From: Marinoscillum sp. 108
GTDB lineage: Bacteria; Bacteroidota; Bacteroidia; Cytophagales; Cyclobacteriaceae
Direction: 5' to 3'
Assembly (NCBI RefSeq): GCF_902506655.1
Contig: NZ_LR734808.1
Location: 1,364,001 to 1,428,000 of the forward strand
Length of the DNA stretch: 64,000 nt
The position numbers were made by a program, and so were the translations under genes. Within the stretch, counting starts at the first letter, position 1. Every line of letters begins with the position of its first letter. Shown here one piece after another: positions 1-7,585 of this stretch. The notes beneath the pieces were generated by a model that was not told the origin of the DNA, searched no databases, and worked only from the letters and a program-made list of their open reading frames with translations.

Positions 1-110
1 TTGTTCTTCAGGACAAGATTGGTCATCATCCTGTAGTACTTCTTGTACAGATAGTCAAGGGCTGTCTCGTCTCCTTTTGCAATTTTCTCAAGAATCTCAC
101 TATCCTTCAT
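1..110 (-). CDS. RNA polymerase sigma-70 factor, ECF type (N-terminal fragment)
   Basis: Only the first 36 codons lie in the window; the rest runs off the left edge. The start is an ATG at 108-110. The peptide begins MKDSEILEKIAKGDE and continues with ALDYLYKKYY, the usual opening of the sigma-2 region of Bacteroidota ECF sigma factors (an acidic helix, then a D..L...Y helix that contacts the core polymerase). It lies about 100 bp downstream of pdeM in the same direction, so it may be transcribed separately. The assignment rests on this short N-terminus; the promoter-recognition regions 2.4 and 4 cannot be seen. Confidence 0.6.
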   Translation of the reverse strand, partial: MKDSEILEKIAKGDETALDYLYKKYYRMMTNLVLKN

Positions 111-209
111 AGCAGCAGGAGCTCGCGCTCTGTCATTAAATACCTCTTTTCCTGATAAAGTAACCGCATTGTCGATGAATTGGTCATTTCTGACTGTAAA
201 ATTAGTGAT

Positions 210-875
210 TTACCCCACCAACCCTATCAAAAGATCTTCGCCAATTGCAAAAACCTGATCTCCGGCGCGGGCGCGAATCGGGTGGTTTCCGGTAAATTCT
301 CCAAAAGCCGGAAGCAAGGCATGGTCTTGCCCAAAGTAAAAACATGGTAACGTAACCCCTTGCCTGGCCAGGCCACTGAGCCTGATGGATGGGTGGATAT
401 GACCTGATATATTGTAGGCCTTTGACCGGCGTGTTTCATGGGTGAATTCGAAGGGACCGTGCATGTATTCTTCGCATAACCGCACCCTCGTGTGACCATA
501 CTGAGAAGGATCCAAAATATCATGATTCCCCAAAATCAGGATCTGTTCTATGTCGGAATGAAAATTGGACCAGTGCATAAAATCCTGCCACTCATCGTTT
601 TGGTCACTATGAAAAAGGTCCCCAAGAAATAGAATGCGCTCTGGGCGATATATTTCAATCAGGGAATTGACCCGCTGAAGGTCTGAGATATGAATCTGTG
701 AAGGCACAGGAATCCCGTGTTTTCTGAAATGACCGGCTTTACCCAAATGCAGATCGGACACCACAAGCGCCGAGTGATCCTCCCAGAAAATGGAACGATC
801 ACAACTCAACACCAAAGACTGCCCTTTGAGATGAAACTGATGTTCAGAACCTTTTATCTCCAGATCACTCCGCAT
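210..875 (-). CDS. pdeM: Ligase-associated DNA damage response endonuclease PdeM (metallophosphoesterase)
   Basis: Calcineurin-like metallophosphoesterase of about 221 residues. All metal-binding blocks are visible: SDLHLGK (Asp41, His43), GDLFHS (Asp86), GNHD (117-119) and GHIHP (159-162). The spacing and the AGHFRKHGIPVP stretch after the first motif are typical of the PdeM subfamily, which accompanies a DEXH helicase and an ATP-dependent ligase in bacterial DNA repair cassettes. The helicase partner is the second gene upstream, with a DUF2147 gene between them. I chose the ATG at 875, which overlaps the end of the preceding gene by 11 bp; a GTG at 920 would extend it by 15 residues and overlap 56 bp. 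The function is inferred from the family. Confidence 0.85.
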   Translation of the reverse strand: MRSDLEIKGSEHQFHLKGQSLVLSCDRSIFWEDHSALVVSDLHLGKAGHFRKHGIPVPSQIHISDLQRVNSLIEIYRPERILFLGDLFHSDQNDEWQDFMHWSNFHSDIEQILILGNHDILDPSQYGHTRVRLCEEYMHGPFEFTHETRRSKAYNISGHIHPSIRLSGLARQGVTLPCFYFGQDHALLPAFGEFTGNHPIRARAGDQVFAIGEDLLIGLVG

Positions 876-1314
876 AAGGGAGCCATGTCTGGGTTCGGTA
901 TAAAAACATGACGTATCCACGCACTTTTAGGGTTCCATCCTCACTCAGCCAAATTTTGCAGTCATACACATTGCCACTCTCCGGGTCCAGAATCTCTCCA
1001 CCACCATACTCCTCATCATCCTGATCGTAACTCAATCCAGAGATGATTTCCATTCCGATAATTTTCTGGTTTTTGCGCTTCCCGGGGCACACCTTACACA
1101 CAGGATCCTGCTCCTCATCCGGGGATCTAAACAAGCGCACAATGGTACCGAAAATCTGACCATCGCGTTCTTCTATTTGTACGATTGATCGGGGCTTACC
1201 AGTCTCATCATCAATGGTCTTCCATAGTCCAGTAACTGACTGGGCCTGTACTGATATCAGGCTAAAAAAAAGAGGGAGAATGAAAATTTGTCTCATATTC
1301 AGGATTTTCCGCAA
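865..1314 (-). CDS. Secreted DUF2147 protein
   Basis: A 149-residue protein with an N-terminal signal peptide (hydrophobic core FILPLFFSLISV, cleavage after AQA/AQ). The mature part has the DUF2147 pattern: GLWKTIDDETG near the start, a central CKVCPGKRKNQ segment and a C-terminal VRGYV.FLYRTQTW motif. DUF2147 proteins are small periplasmic or secreted beta-rich proteins of unknown biochemical role. The gene sits between the repair helicase (15 bp upstream) and pdeM (11 bp overlap), so it is probably co-transcribed with them, although its export signal makes a direct role in DNA repair unlikely. A second in-frame ATG six codons in (1296) is an alternative start. Confidence 0.8.
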   Translation of the reverse strand: MRKILNMRQIFILPLFFSLISVQAQSVTGLWKTIDDETGKPRSIVQIEERDGQIFGTIVRLFRSPDEEQDPVCKVCPGKRKNQKIIGMEIISGLSYDQDDEEYGGGEILDPESGNVYDCKIWLSEDGTLKVRGYVMFLYRTQTWLPYAE

Positions 1315-1329
1315 AGTAATGAAAATACC

Positions 1330-3786
1330 CTATTTGGCTGCCGCACGTTCCAGCTGTATTTGCATTTTCCGGATGCGATCGGCTAGCTGCTCAGAGGTGA
1401 GTTTTTGCCTTCGAAACATATCCACCAATATAGGAAATGCAAACGGGGTAGGTTTAATGGTCTCTTTCAAGATGATGGTTTGTTGGTTAATTCGCCTGAC
1501 AGCTTCAAAAAGCCGTGAATGCTCCAGCTGCAAGGTCATCACCTCTTCCATAGACTGACGAACCAGCAAATTTCCCTGATCATATTCTTCAAATACTTTG
1601 AACAAAATACCTGAAGAGGCCTGCAAATGCCGCGATTTAATGTTTTTACCGGGGTACCCCTGAAAGATCAGGCCTGCAATCGTGGCCACATCACGAAATT
1701 TTCGCTGGGCCATCTCTGTCATGTTGATGGACTCATAGATATCCGGTATGAGGTTTTCTTCTGAAAAGAGGTCCAGTTCAAGTGCTTCCTCTATGGGTAC
1801 TTCCTGATCAGAAAGCATTTCAAACCCATAATCATTCATGGAAATGGAAAATGAAATGGGTCTAATCCTGCTGATGCGCATGGCAATGACACCAGCAAGC
1901 ACCTCGTGAACAAACATTCCCTCAAATGGGAAAATAAAAATGTGATGACCAAATCGCGTTTTAGTTTTCTCTATCAGGAGCTGTTTGGAAGAGGGGATCA
2001 TCGACCAGCGACTTTGCAGATCCAGGATAGGTCGGATGGTTTGCATCTCGACAGACGAATAATCACCGCCAATAGCACCATCCAGCTTTTCTCTGATCTT
2101 AAATGCCAGCATAGAGGAAAGAGGCAGCCTACCCCCCATCCATTGAGGGGTGAGTCCACTTTTCTTATTGGATTTCCTTACCAGTACCGTCAGGTCTTTG
2201 ATCCTCACGAATTCAAGGTTTCTGCCAGAAAACCAAAAAGTGTCCCCTACATTCAGTCTTGACACGAAGCTCTCTTCAATGGTACCAATATGACCACCTG
2301 TGATAAACTTAACCTTGAGGGCCGGATCCCCCACTATAGTGCCTATGGATAGTTTATGCCTGGTAGCCGCCTTCTTATTAATGATTTTGTAAACCCCATC
2401 ATCATTATACACTCTGGCAAACTCATCATACTGACCTAAAGTTTTGCCTCCGGTGGTGATAAAATCAAGGCACCAGCTCCACTCTTCAGCCGTCAACAAT
2501 CGGTAACTATACGTTTGACGCACCCCTTCAAGTATCTGTAGTGGCCTGAATCCCCCACTCACGGCCAGGGTGACCAGATATTGCACTAATACATCCAAAC
2601 TTTTTTGCAAGGGATTTCTACTTTCAAACATTCCCTCCTCAATAGCCTCCCTAAGGGCCGCACCCTCTATCAGCTCCAGAGAGTGTGTGGGCACAAAGTA
2701 AATCTTACTGGTAGCTCCTGGCTGATGGCCGCTACGGCCTGCCCTTTGAAAGAACCGCGACACGCCCTTTGGCCCTCCGATCTGAATAACAGTGTCTACC
2801 GGGCGGAAATCAACCCCCAGATCCAGACTGGAGGTACACACCACCAATTTGAGTTTCTCTGCGTGAAGAGCATCCTCTACCCAGCCCCTGATGTCGTGAT
2901 CCATAGAACCATGGTGCATGGCTATGATTCCTGACAGCTCTGGGGCAAATTTCAGAATGGCCTGGTACCAGAGCTCTGTCTGAGAGCGGGTGTTGGTAAA
3001 AAGCAAAGTGGTCTTACTCTTAAGAATGATGGGCAATATTTTGGGTAGTAATTTGGTACCCAAATGCCCCGTCCAGGGAAATTTTTCCACCTCATCGGGC
3101 AAGACAGACTCCACCTCCACCTTTTTTTCCAATCGGGACTTGATCACCACACCCTCCTTATAGGCGTCTTCGCCGAGGATCACCCGCTTGGCCTGGGGCA
3201 AATTACCAATGGTGGCAGAAATTGCCCAAACCTTTAGCTTTGATTCGGTAATGTGTTTGAGTCTGGAAATGGCCAACTCCGTGGCCACTCCACGCTTGGT
3301 ACCCAGAATCTCGTGCCACTCGTCCACGATAATGGCTTTTACTCCCTTGAAAAAATTGGGGTAATCACTTTGACTGAATAAAACATGAATGCTTTCGGGA
3401 GTAATTACCAAAGCCTGTGGCGCGATTTTCTTTTGCCTCTGCCGTTCAGAGGTAGTGGTATCTCCCGTTCTGAGACCTACGGTCCACCGAAGATCCATTT
3501 CATCACAGACAGCCTGCATGGCACGCTGAATATCCTTGGCTAGTGCCCTCAGTGGGGTGACCCATAAAATCCGCAATTCTGGAGTAACCTCGGAAGGATC
3601 ATGATCCCTCAGAAACTCCAAAACACATGGAATCCAGAGGGCGTAGGTTTTTCCGCTGCCCGTGGGCGCGTTGAGCAAGCCACTATGACCGCTGAGATAT
3701 GCCTGCCAGGTCTCCTTTTGAAAGTCAAATGGTTCCCATCCTCTGGATTTAAACCAGGCCAGTGCCGGTTCTAATTCATCTTTCAA
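1330..3786 (-). CDS. Ligase-associated DNA damage response DEXH-box helicase (Lhr family)
   Basis: An 818-residue superfamily 2 helicase. Visible motifs are Walker A APTGSGKT (40-47), the Walker B/DEXH box VDEWH (154-158), motif III SATIG, and motif VI QRAGRSGHQPG. The C-terminal half contains the Lhr-type winged-helix and core region. The length and the DEWH box match the 3'-5' DNA helicases that occur with PdeM, an exonuclease and an ATP-dependent DNA ligase. The ligase and exonuclease are not in this window; upstream is a DoxX-family gene instead. It probably heads a helicase-DUF2147-pdeM transcription unit. Lhr-type function in DNA damage response is known for the family; the exact substrate here is inferred. 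Confidence 0.9.
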   Translation of the reverse strand: MKDELEPALAWFKSRGWEPFDFQKETWQAYLSGHSGLLNAPTGSGKTYALWIPCVLEFLRDHDPSEVTPELRILWVTPLRALAKDIQRAMQAVCDEMDLRWTVGLRTGDTTTSERQRQKKIAPQALVITPESIHVLFSQSDYPNFFKGVKAIIVDEWHEILGTKRGVATELAISRLKHITESKLKVWAISATIGNLPQAKRVILGEDAYKEGVVIKSRLEKKVEVESVLPDEVEKFPWTGHLGTKLLPKILPIILKSKTTLLFTNTRSQTELWYQAILKFAPELSGIIAMHHGSMDHDIRGWVEDALHAEKLKLVVCTSSLDLGVDFRPVDTVIQIGGPKGVSRFFQRAGRSGHQPGATSKIYFVPTHSLELIEGAALREAIEEGMFESRNPLQKSLDVLVQYLVTLAVSGGFRPLQILEGVRQTYSYRLLTAEEWSWCLDFITTGGKTLGQYDEFARVYNDDGVYKIINKKAATRHKLSIGTIVGDPALKVKFITGGHIGTIEESFVSRLNVGDTFWFSGRNLEFVRIKDLTVLVRKSNKKSGLTPQWMGGRLPLSSMLAFKIREKLDGAIGGDYSSVEMQTIRPILDLQSRWSMIPSSKQLLIEKTKTRFGHHIFIFPFEGMFVHEVLAGVIAMRISRIRPISFSISMNDYGFEMLSDQEVPIEEALELDLFSEENLIPDIYESINMTEMAQRKFRDVATIAGLIFQGYPGKNIKSRHLQASSGILFKVFEEYDQGNLLVRQSMEEVMTLQLEHSRLFEAVRRINQQTIILKETIKPTPFAFPILVDMFRRQKLTSEQLADRIRKMQIQLERAAAK

Positions 3787-3831
3787 TGTGTCGCCTCAGC
3801 CAAGTATCGATCCCAACACTCAAAAAAACAC

Positions 3832-4215
3832 TCAAAATCTCTGTCCTATCAACGGAATGTCTTTCTTCCGCATGATCAGGAGCAGTATGCAGCTGATAAA
3901 AACAGTAAGCGCATAATAGAACAAACGACCATCGTCGCCCAACACCTCAATACCGAGGGAGGTCAGGTGAAAAAACAAAGCTCCCGAGATCACTCCCAAA
4001 CCCAAGACAGCACCATATGCCCTATACTTTTGGGAGAGTAAAAGCACACCTGCCAAAAGCTCTACCACACCTGAAGCATACCTCCCCCAGGGTTCCATAC
4101 CCACTTGAGTGAAGATATATACACTCTCATCGCTCCCCGAAAACTTGTAAAATAAGGTCTGTAAAAGCAGAAACGCTGCAAGGATACTAAGCAGCCATTC
4201 GAAAAGTACTTTCAT
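3832..4215 (-). CDS. DoxX-family membrane protein
   Basis: A 127-residue protein with four predicted membrane helices, roughly residues 5-22, 47-62, 68-88 and 98-116. The ASGVVELLAGVLLL segment at the start of helix 2 is typical of DoxX/DoxD-like proteins, which are small integral membrane proteins of mostly uncharacterised, often redox-linked roles. It ends 45 bp before the repair helicase starts, in the same direction, so read-through is possible. A specific activity cannot be assigned. Confidence 0.7.
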   Translation of the reverse strand: MKVLFEWLLSILAAFLLLQTLFYKFSGSDESVYIFTQVGMEPWGRYASGVVELLAGVLLLSQKYRAYGAVLGLGVISGALFFHLTSLGIEVLGDDGRLFYYALTVFISCILLLIMRKKDIPLIGQRF

Positions 4216-4569
4216 ATTGAACTAGAGTTAGTGATAGGATAAGATAAAATAAATCCCCTTCATTCCCTCAAACAAGGAGCAAAAAAAAGCCCCCCTCATA
4301 AATGAGGGGAGCTTATCACCAACCTAACCTAACTAAAAAGTTTCTTCCGAGTCAAGGTCATTTTCTGATCTCAAACTCTGAATACTTATTAGCGATAACT
4401 ATGCCAAAAACTAAAAACCATGAAAATTTTTCAGGAAAATATTGAAATAAGCGGCCATGATCTGACACGAAGGCTCCAAAAGGACTTAAAAGAGTATTCT
4501 TTTCTCTCAGAGCGAGGAAAAAAATCTCAATTTGAAAAAGCAATGATGTAAATGCTGGACCTAATTAAA
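4216..4569. other. Gene-free stretch with one terminator
   Basis: About 350 bp between the response regulator and the DoxX gene. It holds a minus-strand intrinsic terminator (4281-4309) and otherwise AT-rich sequence. A 61-codon minus frame (4358-4543) ends just before the terminator, but its composition does not look like a conserved protein and I did not call it. Confidence 0.5.
4281..4309 (-). terminator. Intrinsic terminator after the response regulator region
   Basis: Perfect 8-bp stem CCCCTCAT / ATGAGGGG (4292-4299 and 4302-4309) with a 2-nt loop. Read on the minus strand it is followed by a run of eight T (4288-4281). Confidence 0.75.
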
Positions 4570-4971
4570 TCAGTCGTAAATGATGTGCTCAGACTTCTCT
4601 TCGGTGAGTAACCTTTCAAAAATCCCCTGGAGATGATCGAAATCCCAGGGCTTGGAGATGTAGGCATGGATCCCGAACTCCTCATTGGCTTCCTGCAAAT
4701 CCTCTTTCTTTACAAACCCACTCAAAATGATCCTGCGGATGTTGCCGTCGTGCTCGTATACTTTTCTCAGGAAGTCGGTACCTATCAGCTCGGGCATCCT
4801 GTGGTCAGACACCACAATGTTGATTTTATTCTCCTTGATAATCTCAATGCCTTCCAGGGGACTATCAGCAATAATCACGTTGTATATCCTTCGAAATGCA
4901 GACTTGAAACTTCGAAGATTTGCCCGCTCATCGTCTACGTACAGTACCGTATATTCTTTTGATTGTCTCAT
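4570..4971 (-). CDS. Single-domain response regulator (receiver)
   Basis: About 133 residues that form one CheY-like receiver domain with no output domain. Visible are the acidic pair VDDE near the N-terminus, the phospho-acceptor Asp in VVSDHRMP, the Ser of ILSGF, and the conserved Lys in YISKPWD. SDHRMP and SKPW are typical of RpfG/HD-GYP-type receivers, so it may descend from such a protein or act as a phosphorelay shuttle. The ATG at 4971 has an AGGGG stretch just upstream; a TTG at 4992 would add seven residues. No kinase is adjacent. Confidence 0.85.
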   Translation of the reverse strand: MRQSKEYTVLYVDDERANLRSFKSAFRRIYNVIIADSPLEGIEIIKENKINIVVSDHRMPELIGTDFLRKVYEHDGNIRRIILSGFVKKEDLQEANEEFGIHAYISKPWDFDHLQGIFERLLTEEKSEHIIYD

Positions 4972-5116
4972 GTTACCCCTAGAAAGCACCAAGATAAATC
5001 AACTATCGCTTAGTTATAGCTTTTTTTGCATGATTGGGATTTTTTCCTGAATGAAAATGTCAATTTTCATATGGTTTGGTTCGATTGTGAAGTGAACAGG
5101 AATTCTCCAGACGATT

Positions 5117-5512
5117 TCAAGCAACCTGACTACTAGCCTCAGATTTGCTGTTCCGATTTTTTCGATGGACCAAAAAGGACATCAGCGATCCTAAAATAAG
5201 TCCACCTGCCGTAATGGCATCATAAAAGCTTCTTGAAAATGAAAGGCCTAAATAGTGTTCGATCATGTAACCAACAAAGGAACCGGACATTCCTGTCTCC
5301 CCCAATGCACGTTTGACATCCCAGTGCCAATCAGTAAGGGGGCAATAGCCAATCACGCCCTTGTACAAGCCCAGAAGCATCCAGGCTAAAAACGTGAGCA
5401 ACAGCGCCGTGATATGTGCTTTCTGTGTTTTTGGGTGAGCCCAACCAAATAACACAAACAGAACAAACGCCGAATGAAAAATAGTCAGAAAAGCATCTAA
5501 AAACTGTAGCAT
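5117..5512 (-). CDS. DUF2784-like membrane protein
   Basis: A 131-residue integral membrane protein with four hydrophobic segments (about 5-25, 34-53, 78-90, 99-115). The GYCPLTDWHWDVKRALGE block, with its Cys-Pro-Leu-Thr and aromatic/basic residues, is the hallmark region of DUF2784. The function of that family is unknown. The C-terminus is a short basic cytoplasmic tail (HRKNRNSKSE). It lies just downstream of the phosphodiesterase gene in the same direction, 37 bp away, so the two may be co-transcribed. Confidence 0.65.
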   Translation of the reverse strand: MLQFLDAFLTIFHSAFVLFVLFGWAHPKTQKAHITALLLTFLAWMLLGLYKGVIGYCPLTDWHWDVKRALGETGMSGSFVGYMIEHYLGLSFSRSFYDAITAGGLILGSLMSFLVHRKNRNSKSEASSQVA

Positions 5513-5549
5513 ACAAGTACATTATCTAAAAGCATGCCAATAATAAATA

Positions 5550-6809
5550 CTAGTCTTGCTTCAATAGGATCTGCAATGCATTCAAATCACCGTCTATTGG
5601 CTCAGAAATGGTCAGCCCGAGTAGTTCGGCAATGAAAGGATAAATGTGGATATTCTCTACGGGTGGTACTTCCAAACCAGATTTCAACTTTGGGCCTGCG
5701 GCATAAAAGATGGCTCCCATATTCACATTTCTGTAGGGATCAAACCCATGTGTGCCACCAGACACAGGTCTGGGCTTTTCTAAAATGATGGTTGGTGCGT
5801 CTGTCATGAGTATGAAATCGCCAATCCGATCATCGTTGCTAAAGGATAAGAAGTCCGGGATGTTTTCTCTGGTATAAACGTCCATATTGGGCACCCTAAG
5901 GAGCTGATCATACAGTTTCAGTCGCTTGGCGCTGTCCGGCTGGTAGACCATCGGCGGGAAGCTATAAGATACCTGCGCATCATCAAGGTCCGCCACATCC
6001 GGCAGTACAATCCCATGGCTGATGGCAGACATACCGTGATCAGAAACCAGCACCACATGAACTGGTAAATCCAGTTGATCCAAAGAATCCATAAAATTCC
6101 CAATCAAAGAATCTACCTTCAACACTGCCTCTCCCGTCCTGGGGTGGTCAGGTCCGTACTTGTGCCCGGCATCATCCACGAGTGAGAAATAAGCAGCAAT
6201 CATGTGTGGACGTTTGGCATCAGGCAGTCTCAGCCAATCCAGTACCTGACGCAATCTGTGTTCATTTGGCATGCTCCCGTCGTAGGCATAGTTGTAGGTA
6301 GGCTTTACTCCATGAATAGGTGATTCGGCACCCACCCAGAAGAAACTAGCAGAAAGCATGCCCTGCTCCTCTGCCAATACCCATAGCGGGACACCCGCAT
6401 ACCAGCTTACTTCTCTTACCGCCTCTCTGTCCCAAACGTGATACCATGCCTGCTTGGCTCTGCTATAAAAACTGTTGCCCACCAAGCCGTGATTGCCAGG
6501 CAGCAGACCTGTAACAATGGTGTAGTGATTAGGAAATGTTTTGGTCGGGAATGAGGGCAGTAAACGCTCTGATTTTACACCTTTTTGTCCCAGCTTTTGT
6601 ATGTGCTTAGCTCCGTACTTCTGTGCATAGTCATATCGAAAACCATCAATACCTACAAGCACCACATAGCCTTGCTGCATGGCCCAATCACTGTTGTCTC
6701 GGTCTATCACCTGCTGCTGAGCCTGGGCATCAGTGTAAGACACTCCCTGCCCGCGAGACAGTAGGATGGTACCTAATATCGAAACAAAGAAGAGGACTGA
6801 TTTTTTCAA
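5550..6809 (-). CDS. Ectonucleotide pyrophosphatase/phosphodiesterase (NPP family)
   Basis: A 419-residue exported protein with a signal peptide (about residues 1-20). It belongs to the alkaline phosphatase superfamily. The catalytic site is visible: Asp55 in VGIDGFR and the nucleophile Thr91 in KTFPNHYTIVTG, then DDAGHKYGP, SDHGM and GGTHGFDP, which supply the remaining zinc ligands. NPP enzymes cleave phosphodiester or pyrophosphate bonds of nucleotides or lysophospholipids outside the cytoplasm. The length fits bacterial NPPs. The substrate is not predictable from the sequence. The 5' region has no close upstream gene, so it probably has its own promoter, with the DUF2784 gene behind it. 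Confidence 0.88.
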   Translation of the reverse strand: MKKSVLFFVSILGTILLSRGQGVSYTDAQAQQQVIDRDNSDWAMQQGYVVLVGIDGFRYDYAQKYGAKHIQKLGQKGVKSERLLPSFPTKTFPNHYTIVTGLLPGNHGLVGNSFYSRAKQAWYHVWDREAVREVSWYAGVPLWVLAEEQGMLSASFFWVGAESPIHGVKPTYNYAYDGSMPNEHRLRQVLDWLRLPDAKRPHMIAAYFSLVDDAGHKYGPDHPRTGEAVLKVDSLIGNFMDSLDQLDLPVHVVLVSDHGMSAISHGIVLPDVADLDDAQVSYSFPPMVYQPDSAKRLKLYDQLLRVPNMDVYTRENIPDFLSFSNDDRIGDFILMTDAPTIILEKPRPVSGGTHGFDPYRNVNMGAIFYAAGPKLKSGLEVPPVENIHIYPFIAELLGLTISEPIDGDLNALQILLKQD

Positions 6810-6940
6810 ATGATGCTACTTTTAGTGGAATCACCCCAGCTCCTTTTGCGCCAAGGTTGCTCGGGATGCCTGCAAAACTCCGAAATAATATGCAGTTACT
6901 AATCTGTCCTGAGAAATTTTTACTCGAATGTGTCAAACAA

Positions 6941-6972
6941 AAAAAATCCTCCTGATCTGATACCAGGAGGAT
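6941..6972 (-). terminator. Intrinsic terminator after the 6997-7395 gene
   Basis: Stem ATCCTCCTG / CAGGAGGAT (6946-6954 and 6964-6972), 9-nt loop, followed on the minus strand by a T-run. Confidence 0.85.
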
Positions 6973-6996
6973 TTAAACTACAGTAACCACTAAAAA

Positions 6997-7395
6997 TCAG
7001 GAGAGATCGATGAACTCCTTGACATCAGTTTTTATTCTTTCAGATTTTACCCTGAGCGCAGCAGGTGATATATTCACCAACTCCTTCAAAGCATCATACA
7101 GCTCGGTTTTCCGTACCAATTTCTTTTCGAATTCAGTAGGATCCATCTCTGGTGATTCTTCACGCTTCAGTTCTGAAAGTGTTTTCTTATCCTTTTTTAA
7201 TTCCTCTTTCATGAGAGGCATCAACTCCTCTATGGCCTCCCTGGCTTCATGAAAGTTCCTCTCTTCTATCGCATTTTCCAGCTTCTGTGAGAGTGTTTGA
7301 AAATTAGCTTCTTCTCCTCCGCCAAGGCAAAATGCAGGAAATGCATAGGTCAAAGCAATGAGGGCAACGATAATTAGACGGCTGGATTTTCTCAT
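6997..7395 (-). CDS. Exported helical protein of unknown function
   Basis: A 132-residue protein that starts with a signal peptide (RLIIVALIALTYAFPAF). The mature part is highly charged and predicted to be almost entirely helical (many K/E/L heptads, such as EERNFHEAREAIEELMPLMKEELKKD). I do not recognise a family. It is monocistronic: a TATATTTG box lies upstream (7418-7425) and a strong terminator follows its stop. A periplasmic helical-bundle protein is the most that can be said. Confidence 0.7.
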   Translation of the reverse strand: MRKSSRLIIVALIALTYAFPAFCLGGGEEANFQTLSQKLENAIEERNFHEAREAIEELMPLMKEELKKDKKTLSELKREESPEMDPTEFEKKLVRKTELYDALKELVNISPAALRVKSERIKTDVKEFIDLS

Positions 7396-7417
7396 AATTT
7401 TTCGATTATATCCTGCA

Positions 7418-7425
7418 CAAATATA
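7418..7425 (-). promoter_or_regulatory. Candidate -7 box of the 6997-7395 gene
   Basis: Reads TATATTTG on the minus strand, an exact match to the Bacteroidota -7 consensus TAnnTTTG, 22 bp before the ATG at 7395. The -33 element is weak. Confidence 0.5.
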
Positions 7426-7522
7426 GATAAATTATTTAAACACCTATAAAACAGGTGATTAGATATGATTAATTAAAGCTTGAGTTGCACTATTTAAGCT
7501 ATACCCCTGGCGTCAAGGGCAT

Positions 7523-7554
7523 AAAAAAACCCCGCTTGAATTTCAAGCAGGGTT
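7523..7554 (-). terminator. Intrinsic terminator after hppA
   Basis: Imperfect stem AACCCcGCTTGA / TCAAGCaGGGTT (one mismatch), 3-nt loop, followed on the minus strand by seven T. It lies about 30 bp after the hppA stop. Confidence 0.85.
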
Positions 7555-7585
7555 CTGACTTATTTACTATAATTAAGAACTTAGT

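Noticed and set aside
4358-4543. 61-codon minus-strand frame just before a terminator
   Set aside because: It ends about 50 bp before the hairpin, but the peptide has no signal, domain or conserved pattern and the terminator fits the response regulator transcript as well.
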